From positions 337,290 to 401,289 of the forward strand of contig JAEVLN010000041.1 of assembly GCA_018350325.1 (NCBI GenBank): 64,000 nucleotides of DNA. Direction: 5' to 3'. This document shows, piece by piece, positions 50,101 through 62,100 of the stretch. A model generated the notes under the pieces. The model was not told the origin of the DNA and ran no database searches. It saw nothing but the letters and a program-made list of their open reading frames with translations. Source of the DNA: Globodera rostochiensis. Lineage: Eukaryota; Nematoda; Chromadorea; Rhabditida; Heteroderidae. Position 1 is the first letter of the stretch, and every line of letters starts with the position of its first letter. Both the position numbers and the translations under genes were made by a program.

Positions 50101-53100
50101 GGAGGGGCACAAAGATTGATAATGGAAAAACAATGAATGATATTATTGACTTGAGAAGAGTTTAAGGGAAAATCTGGCATTTTTATTGTCTAAAATTTTG
50201 CTCTAGTTTTGACGAATAAAACCAGGCACAGTCGTTGAACAAATGAAAGCTCTTATTATCAATTATTTTCAGCTTCTACGAGGAAGGCCAGATGCCGACG
50301 ACAGTGGTCCAGGAGGAGAGGGAATTGACCCCGTCTGAAGCGGAGAAAAGGCCAGGAACATTGGAGCGAATTACCCATTTGTTCACCAAGCGGACAGCCA
50401 CGGGCGAAGAGTGGCCGACCATGACGGAGCCGTATACTGGGACGCTTGCAGAGACAAATCGAAGGGCGGAGCTTGCGGAGAGTTCTTTTGGAGAGCACGT
50501 GAGCGCCTACGCTTCCGGCCGTTCAGACGAGATCGGGCAGCAGGCTGTGACAACAATTGTGCGTGAACATTACCCGGCAGCAGTTGCTTACGAAGGGCCG
50601 CTGAGCGAAACGGCACAGAATTTGGAGCTGGAAGGTGCTCCGCTGAACTCACACGTGACGGTCTACCACCACGGTCGCTCTGATCTAGAGGAGACGCCTC
50701 TGGCTGCACCTGAGCCGATCACTGAGAAGGTCACAACAAAGATCAGTTCATTGTTCAAGAGGAAAACACATCATGAGGACTTCCCCGTCTCGGAGCCGTT
50801 TACCGGCCCACTGTCTGAAACGACCAGAGTGCCGGAGCTACGCCGCGAGCCCATTGACGCGATGGTCAATGTCTATTCGACCGGAAGATATGATGAATTT
50901 GCCGCTGCCGAACCCATAACCATTGCCAAGGTGGAGCCAGAACCGATCGTTGAGTATCCGCGCATGGCAGCATACGAAGGTCCGCTGCAAAGCACATCGA
51001 AGGGAGTTGAATTGGAGGGGCAGCCGCTGGAAGCACATGTTTCCGCCTATCACCATGGACGTTCCGATGTGGTGCCAGCAGCGATGGAGACGATCACGTC
51101 AAAGCTCACTTCCATCTTCAAGAAGACAACGACTCATGGAGAAGACTACCCGCCAAAGTCTGAGCCCTTCCTGGGACCAGTGGCACAAACGTATCGCCTC
51201 CCGGAACTCGAAGCTGTGCCGGTGATGGACAAGATTGAACGGATACATAAAGGGTAGGAGGGGCACAAAGATTGATAATGGAAAAACAATGAATGATATT
51301 ATTGACTTGAGAAGAGTTTAAGGGAAAATCTGGCATTTTTATTGTCTAAAATTTTGCTCTAGTTTTGACGAATAAAACCAGGCACAGTCGTTGAACAAAT
51401 GAAAGCTCTTATTATCAATTATTTTCAGCTTCTACGAGGAAGGCCAGATGCCGACGACAGTGGTCCAGGAGGAGAGGGAATTGACCCCGTCTGAAGCGGA
51501 GAAAAGGCCAGGAACATTGGAGCGAATTACCCATTTGTTCACCAAGCGGACAGCCACGGGCGAAGAGTGGCCGACCATGACGGAGCCGTATACTGGGACG
51601 CTTGCAGAGACAAATCGAAGGGCGGAGCTTGCGGAGAGTTCTTTTGGAGAGCACGTGAGCGCCTACGCTTCCGGCCGTTCAGACGAGATCGGGCAGCAGG
51701 CTGTGACAACAATTGTGCGTGAACATTACCCGGCAGCAGTTGCTTACGAAGGGCCGCTGAGCGAAACGGCACAGAATTTGGAGCTGGAAGGTGCTCCGCT
51801 GAACTCACACGTGACGGTCTACCACCACGGTCGCTCTGATCTAGAGGAGACGCCTCTGGCTGCACCTGAGCCGATCACTGAGAAGGTCACAACAAAGATC
51901 AGTTCATTGTTCAAGAGGAAAACACATCATGAGGACTTCCCCGTCTCGGAGCCGTTTACCGGCCCACTGTCTGAAACGACCAGAGTGCCGGAGCTACGCC
52001 GCGAGCCCATTGACGCGATGGTCAATGTCTATTCGACCGGAAGATATGATGAATTTGCCGCTGCCGAACCCATAACCATTGCCAAGGTGGAGCCAGAACC
52101 GATCGTTGAGTATCCGCGCATGGCAGCATACGAAGGTCCGCTGCAAAGCACATCGAAGGGAGTTGAATTGGAGGGGCAGCCGCTGGAAGCACATGTTTCC
52201 GCCTATCACCATGGACGTTCCGATGTGGTGCCAGCAGCGATGGAGACGATCACGTCAAAGCTCACTTCCATCTTCAAGAAGACAACGACTCATGGAGAAG
52301 ACTACCCGCCAAAGTCTGAGCCCTTCCTGGGACCAGTGGCACAAACGTATCGCCTCCCGGAACTCGAAGCTGTGCCGGTGATGGACAAGATTGAACGGAT
52401 ACATAAAGGGTAGGAGGGGCACAAAGATTGCTAATGGAAAAACAATAAATGATATTATTGACTTGAGAAGAGTTAATGGGAAAATCTGGCATTTTTAAAA
52501 CCAGGCACAGTCGTTGAACAAATTAAAGCTCTTATTATCAATTATTTTCAGCTTCTACGAGGAAGGCCAGATGCCGACGACAGTGGTCCAGGAGGAGAGG
52601 GAATTGACCCCGTCTGAAGCGGAGAAAAGGCCAGGAACATTGGAGCGAATTACCCATTTGTTCACCAAGCGGACAGCCACGGGCGAAGAGTGGCCGACCA
52701 TGACGGAGCCGTATACTGGGACGCTTGCAGAGACAAATCGAAGGGCGGAGCTTGCGGAGAGTTCTTTTGGAGAGCACGTGAGCGCCTACGCTTCCGGCCG
52801 TTCAGACGAGATCGGGCAGCAGGCTGTGACAACAATTGTGCGTGAACATTACCCGGCAGCAGTTGCTTACGAAGGGCCGCTGAGCGAAACGGCACAGAAT
52901 TTGGAGCTGGAAGGTGCTCCGCTGAACTCACACGTGACGGTCTACCACCACGGTCGCTCTGATCTAGAGGAGACGCCTCTGGCTGCACCTGAGCCGATCA
53001 CTGAGAAGGTCACAACAAAGATCAGTTCATTGTTCAAGAGGAAAACACATCATGAGGACTTCCCCGTCTCGGAGCCGTTTACCGGCCCACTGTCTGAAAC

Positions 53101-56100
53101 GACCAGAGTGCCGGAGCTACGCCGCGAGCCCATTGACGCGATGGTCAATGTCTATTCGACCGGAAGATATGATGAATTTGCCGCTGCCGAACCCATAACC
53201 ATTGCCAAGGTGGAGCCAGAACCCTATCCGCGCATGGCAGCATACGAAGGTCCGCTGCAAAGCACATCGAAGGGAGTTGAATTGGAGGGGCAGCCGCTGG
53301 AAGCACATGTTTCCGCCTATCACCATGGACGTTCCGATGTGGTGCCAGCAGCGATGGAGACGATCACGTCAAAGCTCACTTCCATCTTCAAGAAGACAAC
53401 GACTCATGGAGAAGACTACCCGCCAAAGTCTGAGCCCTTCCTGAGACCAGTGGCACAAACGTATCGCCTCCCGGAACTCGAAGCTGTGCCGGTGATGGAC
53501 AAGATTGAACGGATACATAAAGGGTAGGAGGGGCACAAAGATTGCTAATGGAAAAACAATAAATGATATTATTGACTTGAGAAGAGTTAATGGGAAAATC
53601 TGGCATTTTTAAAACCAGGCACAGTCGTTGAACAAATTAAAGCTCTTATTATCAATTATTTTCAGCTTCTACGAGGAAGGCCAGATGCCGACGACAGTGG
53701 TCCACGAGGAGAGGGAATTGACCCCGTCTGAAGCGGAGAAAAGGCCAGGAACATTGGAGCGAATTACCCATTTGTTCACCAAGCGGACAGCCACGGGCGA
53801 AGAGTGGCCGACCATGACGGAGCCGTATACTGGGACGCTTGCAGAGACAAATCGAAGGGCGGAGCTTGCGGAGAGTTCTTTTGGAGAGCACGTGAGCGCC
53901 TACGCTTCCGGCCGTTTAGACGAGATCGGGCAGCAGGCTGTGACAACAATTGTGCGTGAACGTTACCCGGCAGCAGTTGCTTACGAAGGGCCGCTGAGCG
54001 AAACGGCACAGAATTTGGAGCTGGAAGGTGCTCCGCTGAACTCACACGTGACGGTCTACCACCACGGTCGCTCTGATCTAGAGGAGACGCCTCTGGCTGC
54101 ACCTGAGCCGATCACTGAGAAGGTCACAACAAAGATCAGTTCATTGTTCAAGAGGAAAACACATCATGAGGACTTCCCCGTCTCGGAGCCGTTCACCGGC
54201 CCACTGTCTGAAACGACCAGAGTGCCAGAGCTACGCCGCGAGCCCATTGACGCGATGGTCAATGTCTATTCGACCGGAAGATATGATGAATTTGCCGCTG
54301 CCGAACCCATAAACATTGCCAAGGTGGAGCCAGAATCGATGGTTGAGTATCCGCGCATGGCAGCATACGAAGGTCCGCTGCAAAGCACATCGAAGGGAGT
54401 TGAATTGGAGGGGCAGCCGCTGGAAGCACATGTTTCCGCCTATCACCATGGACGTTCCGATGTGGTGCCAGCAGCGATGGAGACGATCACGTCAAAGCTC
54501 ACTTCCATCTTCAAGAAGACAACGACTCATGGAGAAGACTACCCGCCAAAGTCTGAGCCCTTCCTGGGACCAGTGGCACAAACGTATCGCCTCCCGGAAC
54601 TCGAAGCTGTGCCGGTGATGGACAAGATTGAACGGATACATAAAGGGTAGGAGGGGCACAAAGATTGCTAATAGAAAAACAATAAATGATATTATTGACT
54701 TGAGAAGAGTTTATGGGAAAATCTGGCATTTTTAAAACCAGGCACAGTCGTTGAACAAATTAAAGCTCTTATTATCAATTATTTTCAGCTTCTACGAGGA
54801 AAGCCAGATTCCGACGACAGTGGTCCACGAGGAGAGGGAATTGACCCCGTCTGAAGCGGAGAAAAGGCCAGGAACATTGGAGCGAATTACCCATTTGTTC
54901 ACCAAGCGGACAGCCACGGGCGAAGAGTGGCCGACCATGACGGAGCCGTATACTGGGACGCTTGCAGAGACAAATCGAAGGGCGGAGCTTGCGGAGAGTT
55001 CTTTTGGAGAGCACGTGAGCGCCTACGCTTCCGGCCGTTCAGACGAGATCGGGCAGCAGGCTGTGACAACAATTGTGCGTGAACATTACCCGGCAGCAGT
55101 TGCTTACGAAGGGCCGCTGAGCGAAACGGCACAGAATTTGGAGCTGGAAGGTGCTCCGCTGAACTCACACGTGACGGTCTACCACCACGGTCGCTCTGAT
55201 CTAGAGGAGACGCCTCTGGCTGCACCTGAGCCGATCACTGAGAAGGTCACAACAAAGATCAGTTCATTGTTCAAGAGGAAAACACATCATGAGGACTTCC
55301 CCGTCTCGGAGCCGTTTACCGGCCCACTGTCTGAAACGACCAGAGTGCCGGAGCTACGCCGCGAGCCCATTGACGCGATGGTCAATGTCTATTCGACCGG
55401 AAGATATGATGAATTTGCCGCTGCCGAACCCATAACCATTGCCAAGGTGGAGCCAGAACCGATCGTTGAGTATCCGCGCATGGCAGCATACGAAGGTCCG
55501 CTGCAAAGCACATCGAAGGGAGTTGAATTGGAGGGGCAGCCGCTGGAAGCACATGTTTCCGCCTATCACCATGGACGTTCCGATGTGGTGCCAGCAGCGA
55601 TGGAGACGATCACGTCAAAGCTCACTTCCATCTTCAAGAAGACAACGACTCATGGAGAAGACTACCCGCCAAAGTCTGAGCCCTTCCTGGGACCAGTGGC
55701 ACAAACGTATCGCCTCCCGGAACTCGAAGCTGTGCCGGTGATGGACAAGATTGAACGGATACATAAAGGGTAGGAGGGGCACAAAGATTGCTAATGGAAA
55801 AACAATAAATGATATTATTGACTTGAGAAGAGTTTATGGGAAAATCTGGCATTTTTATCGTTGAACAAATTAAGCTCTTATTATCAATTATTTTCAGCTT
55901 CTACGAGGAAAGGCCAGATTCCGACGACAGTGGTCCACGAGGAGAGGGAATTGACCCCGTCTGAAGCGGAGAAAAGGCCAGGAACATTGGAGCGAATTAC
56001 CCATTTGTTCACCAAGCGGACAGCCACGGGCGAAGAGTGGCCGACCATGACGGAGCCGTATACTGGGACGCTTGCAGAGACAAATCGAAGGGCGGAGCTT

Positions 56101-59100
56101 GCGGAGAGTTCTTTTGGAGAGCACGTGAGCGCCTACGCTTCCGGCCGTTCAGACGAGATCGGGCAGCAGGCTGTGACAACAATTGTGCGTGAACATTACC
56201 CGGCAGCAGTTGCTTACGAAGGGCCGCTGAGCGAAACGGCACAGAATTTGGAGCTGGAAGGTGCTCCGCTGAACTCACACGTGACGGTCTACCACCACGG
56301 TCGCTCTGATCTAGAGGAGACGCCTCTGGCTGCACCTGAGCCGATCACTGAGAAGGTCACAACAAAGATCAGTTCATTGTTCAAGAGGAAAACACATCAT
56401 GAGGACTTCCCCGTCTCGGAGCCGTTTACCGGCCCACTGTCTGAAACGACCAGAGTGCCGGAGCTACGCCGCGAGCCCATTGACGCGATGGTCAATGTCT
56501 ATTCGACCGGAAGATATGATGAATTTGCCGCTGCCGAACCCATAACCATTGCCAAGGTGGAGCCAGAACCGATCGTTGAGTATCCGCGCATGGCAGCATA
56601 CGAAGGTCCGCTGCAAAGCACATCGAAGGGAGTTGAATTGGAGGGGCAGCCGCTGGAAGCACATGTTTCCGCCTATCACCATGGACGTTCCGATGTGGTG
56701 CCAGCAGCGATGGAGACGATCACGTCAAAGCTCACTTCCATCTTCAAGAAGACAACGACTCATGGAGAAGACTACCCGCCAAAGTCTGAGCCCTTCCTGG
56801 GACCAGTGGCACAAACGTATCGCCTCCCGGAACTCGAAGCTGTGCCGGTGATGGACAAGATTGAACGGATACATAAAGGGTAGGAGGGGCACAAAGATTG
56901 CTAATGGAAAAACAATAAATGATATTATTGACTTGAGAAGAGTTTATGGGAAAATCTGGCATTTTTAAAACCAGGCACAGTCGTTGAACAAATTAAAGCT
57001 CTTATTATCAATTATTTTCAGCTTCTACGAGGAAGGCCAGATTCCGACGACAGTGGTCCACGAGGAGAGGGAATTGACCCCGTCTGAAGCGGAGAAAAGG
57101 CCAGGAACATTGGAGCGAATTACCCATTTGTTCACCAAGCGGACAGCCACGGGCGAAGAGTGGCCGACCATGACGGAGCCGTATACTGGGACGCTTGCAG
57201 AGACAAATCGAAGGGCGGAGCTTGCGGAGAGTTCTTTTGGAGAGCACGTGAGCGCCTACGCTTCCGGCCGTTCAGACGAGATCGGGCAGCAGGCTGTGAC
57301 AACAATTGTGCGTGAACATTACCCGGCAGCAGTTGCTTACGAAGGGCCGCTGAGCGAAACGGCACAGAATTTGGAGCTGGAAGGTGCTCCGCTGAACTCA
57401 CACGTGACGGTCTACCACCACGGTCGCTCTGATCTAGAGGAGACGCCTCTGGCTGCACCTGAGCCGATCACTGAGAAGGTCACAACAAAGATCAGTTCAT
57501 TGTTCAAGAGGAAAACACATCATGAGGACTTCCCCGTCTCGGAGCCGTTTACCGGCCCACTGTCTGAAACGACCAGAGTGCCGGAGCTACGCCGCGAGCC
57601 CATTGACGCGATGGTCAATGTCTATTCGACCGGAAGATATGATGAATTTGCCGCTGCCGAACCCATAACCATTGCCAAGGTGGAGCCAGAACCGATCGTT
57701 GAGTATCCGCGCATGGCAGCATACGAAGGTCCGCTGCAAAGCACATCGAAGGGAGTTGAATTGGAGGGGCAGCCGCTGGAAGCACATGTTTCCGCCTATC
57801 ACCATGGACGTTCCGATGTGGTGCCAGCAGCGATGGAGACGATCACGTCAAAGCTCACTTCCATCTTCAAGAAGACAACGACTCATGGAGAAGACTACCC
57901 GCCAAAGTCTGAGCCCTTCCTGGGACCAGTGGCACAAACGTATCGCCTCCCGGAACTCGAAGCTGTGCCGGTGATGGACAAGATTGAACGGATACATAAA
58001 GGGTAGGAGGGGCACAAAGATTGCTAATGGAAAAACAATAAATGATATTATTGACTTGAGAAGAGTTTATGGGAAAATCTGGCATTTTTATTGTCTAAAA
58101 TTTTAGCTCTTTATTATCAATTATTTTCAGCTTCTACGAGGAAGGCCAGATTCCGACGACAGTGGTCCACGAGGAGAGGGAATTGACCCCGTCTGAAGCG
58201 GAGAAAAGGCCAGGAACATTGGAGCGAATTACCCATTTGTTCACCAAGCGGACAGCCACGGGCGAAGAGTGGCCGACCATGACGGAGCCGTATACTGGGA
58301 CGCTTGCAGAGACAAATCGAAGGGCGGAGCTTGCGGAGAGTTCTTTTGGAGAGCACGTGAGCGCCTACGCTTCCGGCCGTTCAGACGAGATCGGGCAGCA
58401 GGCTGTGACAACAATTGTGCGTGAACATTACCCGGCAGCAGTTGCTTACGAAGGGCCGCTGAGCGAAACGGCACAGAATTTGGAGCTGGAAGGTGCTCCG
58501 CTGAACTCACACGTGACGGTCTACCACCACGGTCGCTCTGATCTAGAGGAGACGCCTCTGGCTGCACCTGAGCCGATCACTGAGAAGGTCACAACAAAGA
58601 TCAGTTCATTGTTCAAGAGGAAAACACATCATGAGGACTTCCCCGTCTCGGAGCCGTTTACCGGCCCACTGTCTGAAACGACCAGAGTGCCGGAGCTACG
58701 CCGCGAGCCCATTGACGCGATGGTCAATGTCTATTCGACCGGAAGATATGATGAATTTGCCGCTGCCGAACCCATAACCATTGCCAAGGTGGAGCCAGAA
58801 CCGATCGTTGAGTATCCGCGCATGGCAGCATACGAAGGTCCGCTGCAAAGCACATCGAAGGGAGTTGAATTGGAGGGGCAGCCGCTGGAAGCACATGTTT
58901 CCGCCTATCACCATGGACGTTCCGATGTGGTGCCAGCAGCGATGGAGACGATCACGTCAAAGCTCACTTCCATCTTCAAGAAGACAACGACTCATGGAGA
59001 AGACTACCCGCCAAAGTCTGAGCCCTTCCTGGGACCAGTGGCACAAACGTATCGCCTCCCGGAACTCGAAGCTGTGCCGGTGATGGACAAGATTGAACGG

Positions 59101-62100
59101 ATACATAAAGGGTAGGAGGGGCACAAAGATTGCTAATGGAAAAACAATAAATGATATTATTGACTTGAGAAGAGTTTATGGGAAAATCTGGCATTTATTA
59201 AAACCAGGCACAGTCGTTGAACAAATTAAGCTCTTATTATCAATTATTTTCAGCTTCTACGAGGAAGGCCAGATGCCGACGACAGTGGTCCACGAGGAGA
59301 GGGAATTGACCCCGTCTGAAGCGGAGAAAAGGCCAGGAACATTGGAGCGAATTACCCATTTGTTCACCAAGCGGACAGCCACGGGCGAAGAGTGGCCGAC
59401 CATGACGGAGCCGTATACTGGGACGCTTGCAGAGACAAATCGAAGGGCGGAGCTTGCGGAGAGTTCTTTTGGAGAGCACGTGAGCGCCTACGCTTCCGGC
59501 CGTTCAGACGAGATCGGGCAGCAGGCTGTGACAACAATTGTGCGTGAACATTACCCGGCAGCAGTTGCTTACGAAGGGCCGCTGAGCGAAACGGCACAGA
59601 ATTTGGAGCTGGAAGGTGCTCCGCTGAACTCACACGTGACGGTCTACCACCACGGTCGCTCTGATCTAGAGGAGACGCCTCTGGCTGCACCTGAGCCGAT
59701 CACTGAGAAGGTCACAACAAAGATCAGTTCATTGTTCAAGAGGAAAACACATCATGAGGACTTCCCCGTCTCGGAGCCGTTTACCGGCCCACTGTCTGAA
59801 ACGACCAGAGTGCCGGAGCTACGCCGCGAGCCCATTGACGCGATGGTCAATGTCTATTCGACCGGAAGATATGATGAATTTGCCGCTGCCGAACCCATAA
59901 CCATTGCCAAGGTGGAGCCAGAACCGATCGTTGAGTATCCGCGCATGGCAGCATACGAAGGTCCGCTGCAAAGCACATCGAAGGGAGTTGAATTGGAGGG
60001 GCAGCCGCTGGAAGCACATGTTTCCGCCTATCACCATGGACGTTCCGATGTGGTGCCAGCAGCGATGGAGACGATCACGTCAAAGCTCACTTCCATCTTC
60101 AAGAAGACAACGACTCATGGAGAAGACTACCCGCCAAAGTCTGAGCCCTTCCTGGGACCAGTGGCACAAACGTATCGCCTCCCGGAACTCGAAGCTGTGC
60201 CGGTGATGGACAAGATTGAACGGATACATAAAGGGTAGGAGGGGCACAAAGATTGCTAATGGAAAAACAATAAATGATATTATTGACTTGAGAAGAGTTT
60301 ATGGGAAAATCTGGCATTTTTATTGTCTAAAATTTTGCTCTTTATTATCAATTATTTTCAGCTTCTACGAGGAAGGCCAGATGCCGACGACAGTGGTCCA
60401 CGAGGAGAGGGAATTGACCCCGTCTGAAGCGGAGAAAAGGCCAGGAACATTGGAGCGAATTACCCATTTGTTCACCAAGCGGACAGCCACGGGCGAAGAG
60501 TGGCCGACCATGACGGAGCCGTATACTGGGACGCTTGCAGAGACAAATCGAAGGGCGGAGCTTGCGGAGAGTTCTTTTGGAGAGCACGTGAGCGCCTACG
60601 CTTCCGGCCGTTCAGACGAGATCGGGCAGCAGGCTGTGACAACAATTGTGCGTGAACATTACCCGGCAGCAGTTGCTTACGAAGGGCCGCTGAGCGAAAC
60701 GGCACAGAATTTGGAGCTGGAAGGTGCTCCGCTGAACTCACACGTGACGGTCTACCACCACGGTCGCTCTGATCTAGAGGAGACGCCTCTGGCTGCACCT
60801 GAGCCGATCACTGAGAAGGTCACAACAAAGATCAGTTCATTGTTCAAGAGGAAAACACATCATGAGGACTTCCCCGTCTCGGAGCCGTTTACCGGCCCAC
60901 TGTCTGAAACGACCAGAGTGCCGGAGCTACGCCGCGAGCCCATTGACGCGATGGTCAATGTCTATTCGACCGGAAGATATGATGAATTTGCCGCTGCCGA
61001 ACCCATAACCATTGCCAAGGTGGAGCCAGAACCGATCGTTGAGTATCCGCGCATGGCAGCATACGAAGGTCCGCTGCAAAGCACATCGAAGGGAGTTGAA
61101 TTGGAGGGGCAGCCGCTGGAAGCACATGTTTCCGCCTATCACCATGGACGTTCCGATGTGGTGCCAGCAGCGATGGAGACGATCACGTCAAAGCTCACTT
61201 CCATCTTCAAGAAGACAACGACTCATGGAGAAGACTACCCGCCAAAGTCTGAGCCCTTCCTGGGACCAGTGGCACAAACGTATCGCCTCCCGGAACTCGA
61301 AGCTGTGCCGGTGATGGACAAGATTGAACGGATACATAAAGGGTAGGAGGGGCACAAAGATTGCTAATGGAAAAACAATAAATGATATTATTGACTTGAG
61401 AAGAGTTTAAGGGAAAATCTGGCATTTTTATTTTGCTCTAGTTTTGACGAATAAAACCAGGCACAGTCGTTGAACAAATTAAAGCCCTTATTATCAATTA
61501 TTTTCAGCTTCTACGAGGAAGGCCAGATGCCGACGACAGTGGTCCACGAGGAGAGGGAATTGACCCCGTCTGAAGCGGAGAAAAGGCCAGGAACATTGGA
61601 GCGAATTACCCATTTGTTCACCAAGCGGACCGCCACGGGCGAAGAGTGGCCGACCATGACGGAGCCGTATACTGGGACGCTTGCAGAGACAAATCGAAGG
61701 GCGGAGCTTGCGGAGAGTTCTTTTGGAGAGCACGTGAGCGCCTACGCTTCCGGCCGTTCAGACGAGATCGGGCAGCAGGCTGTGACAACAATTGTGCGTG
61801 AACATTACCCGGCAGCAGTTGCTTACGAAGGGCCGCTGAGCGAAACGGCACAGAATTTGGAGCTGGAAGGTGCTCCGCTGAACTCACACGTGACGGTCTA
61901 CCACCACGGTCGCTCTGATCTAGAGGAGACGCCTCTGGCTGCACCTGAGCCGATCACTGAGAAGGTCACAACAAAGATCAGTTCATTGTTCAAGAGGAAA
62001 ACACATCATGAGGACTTCCCCGTCTCGGAGCCGTTTACCGGCCCACTGTCTGAAACGACCAGAGTGCCGGAGCTACGCCGCGAGCCCATTGACGCGATGG

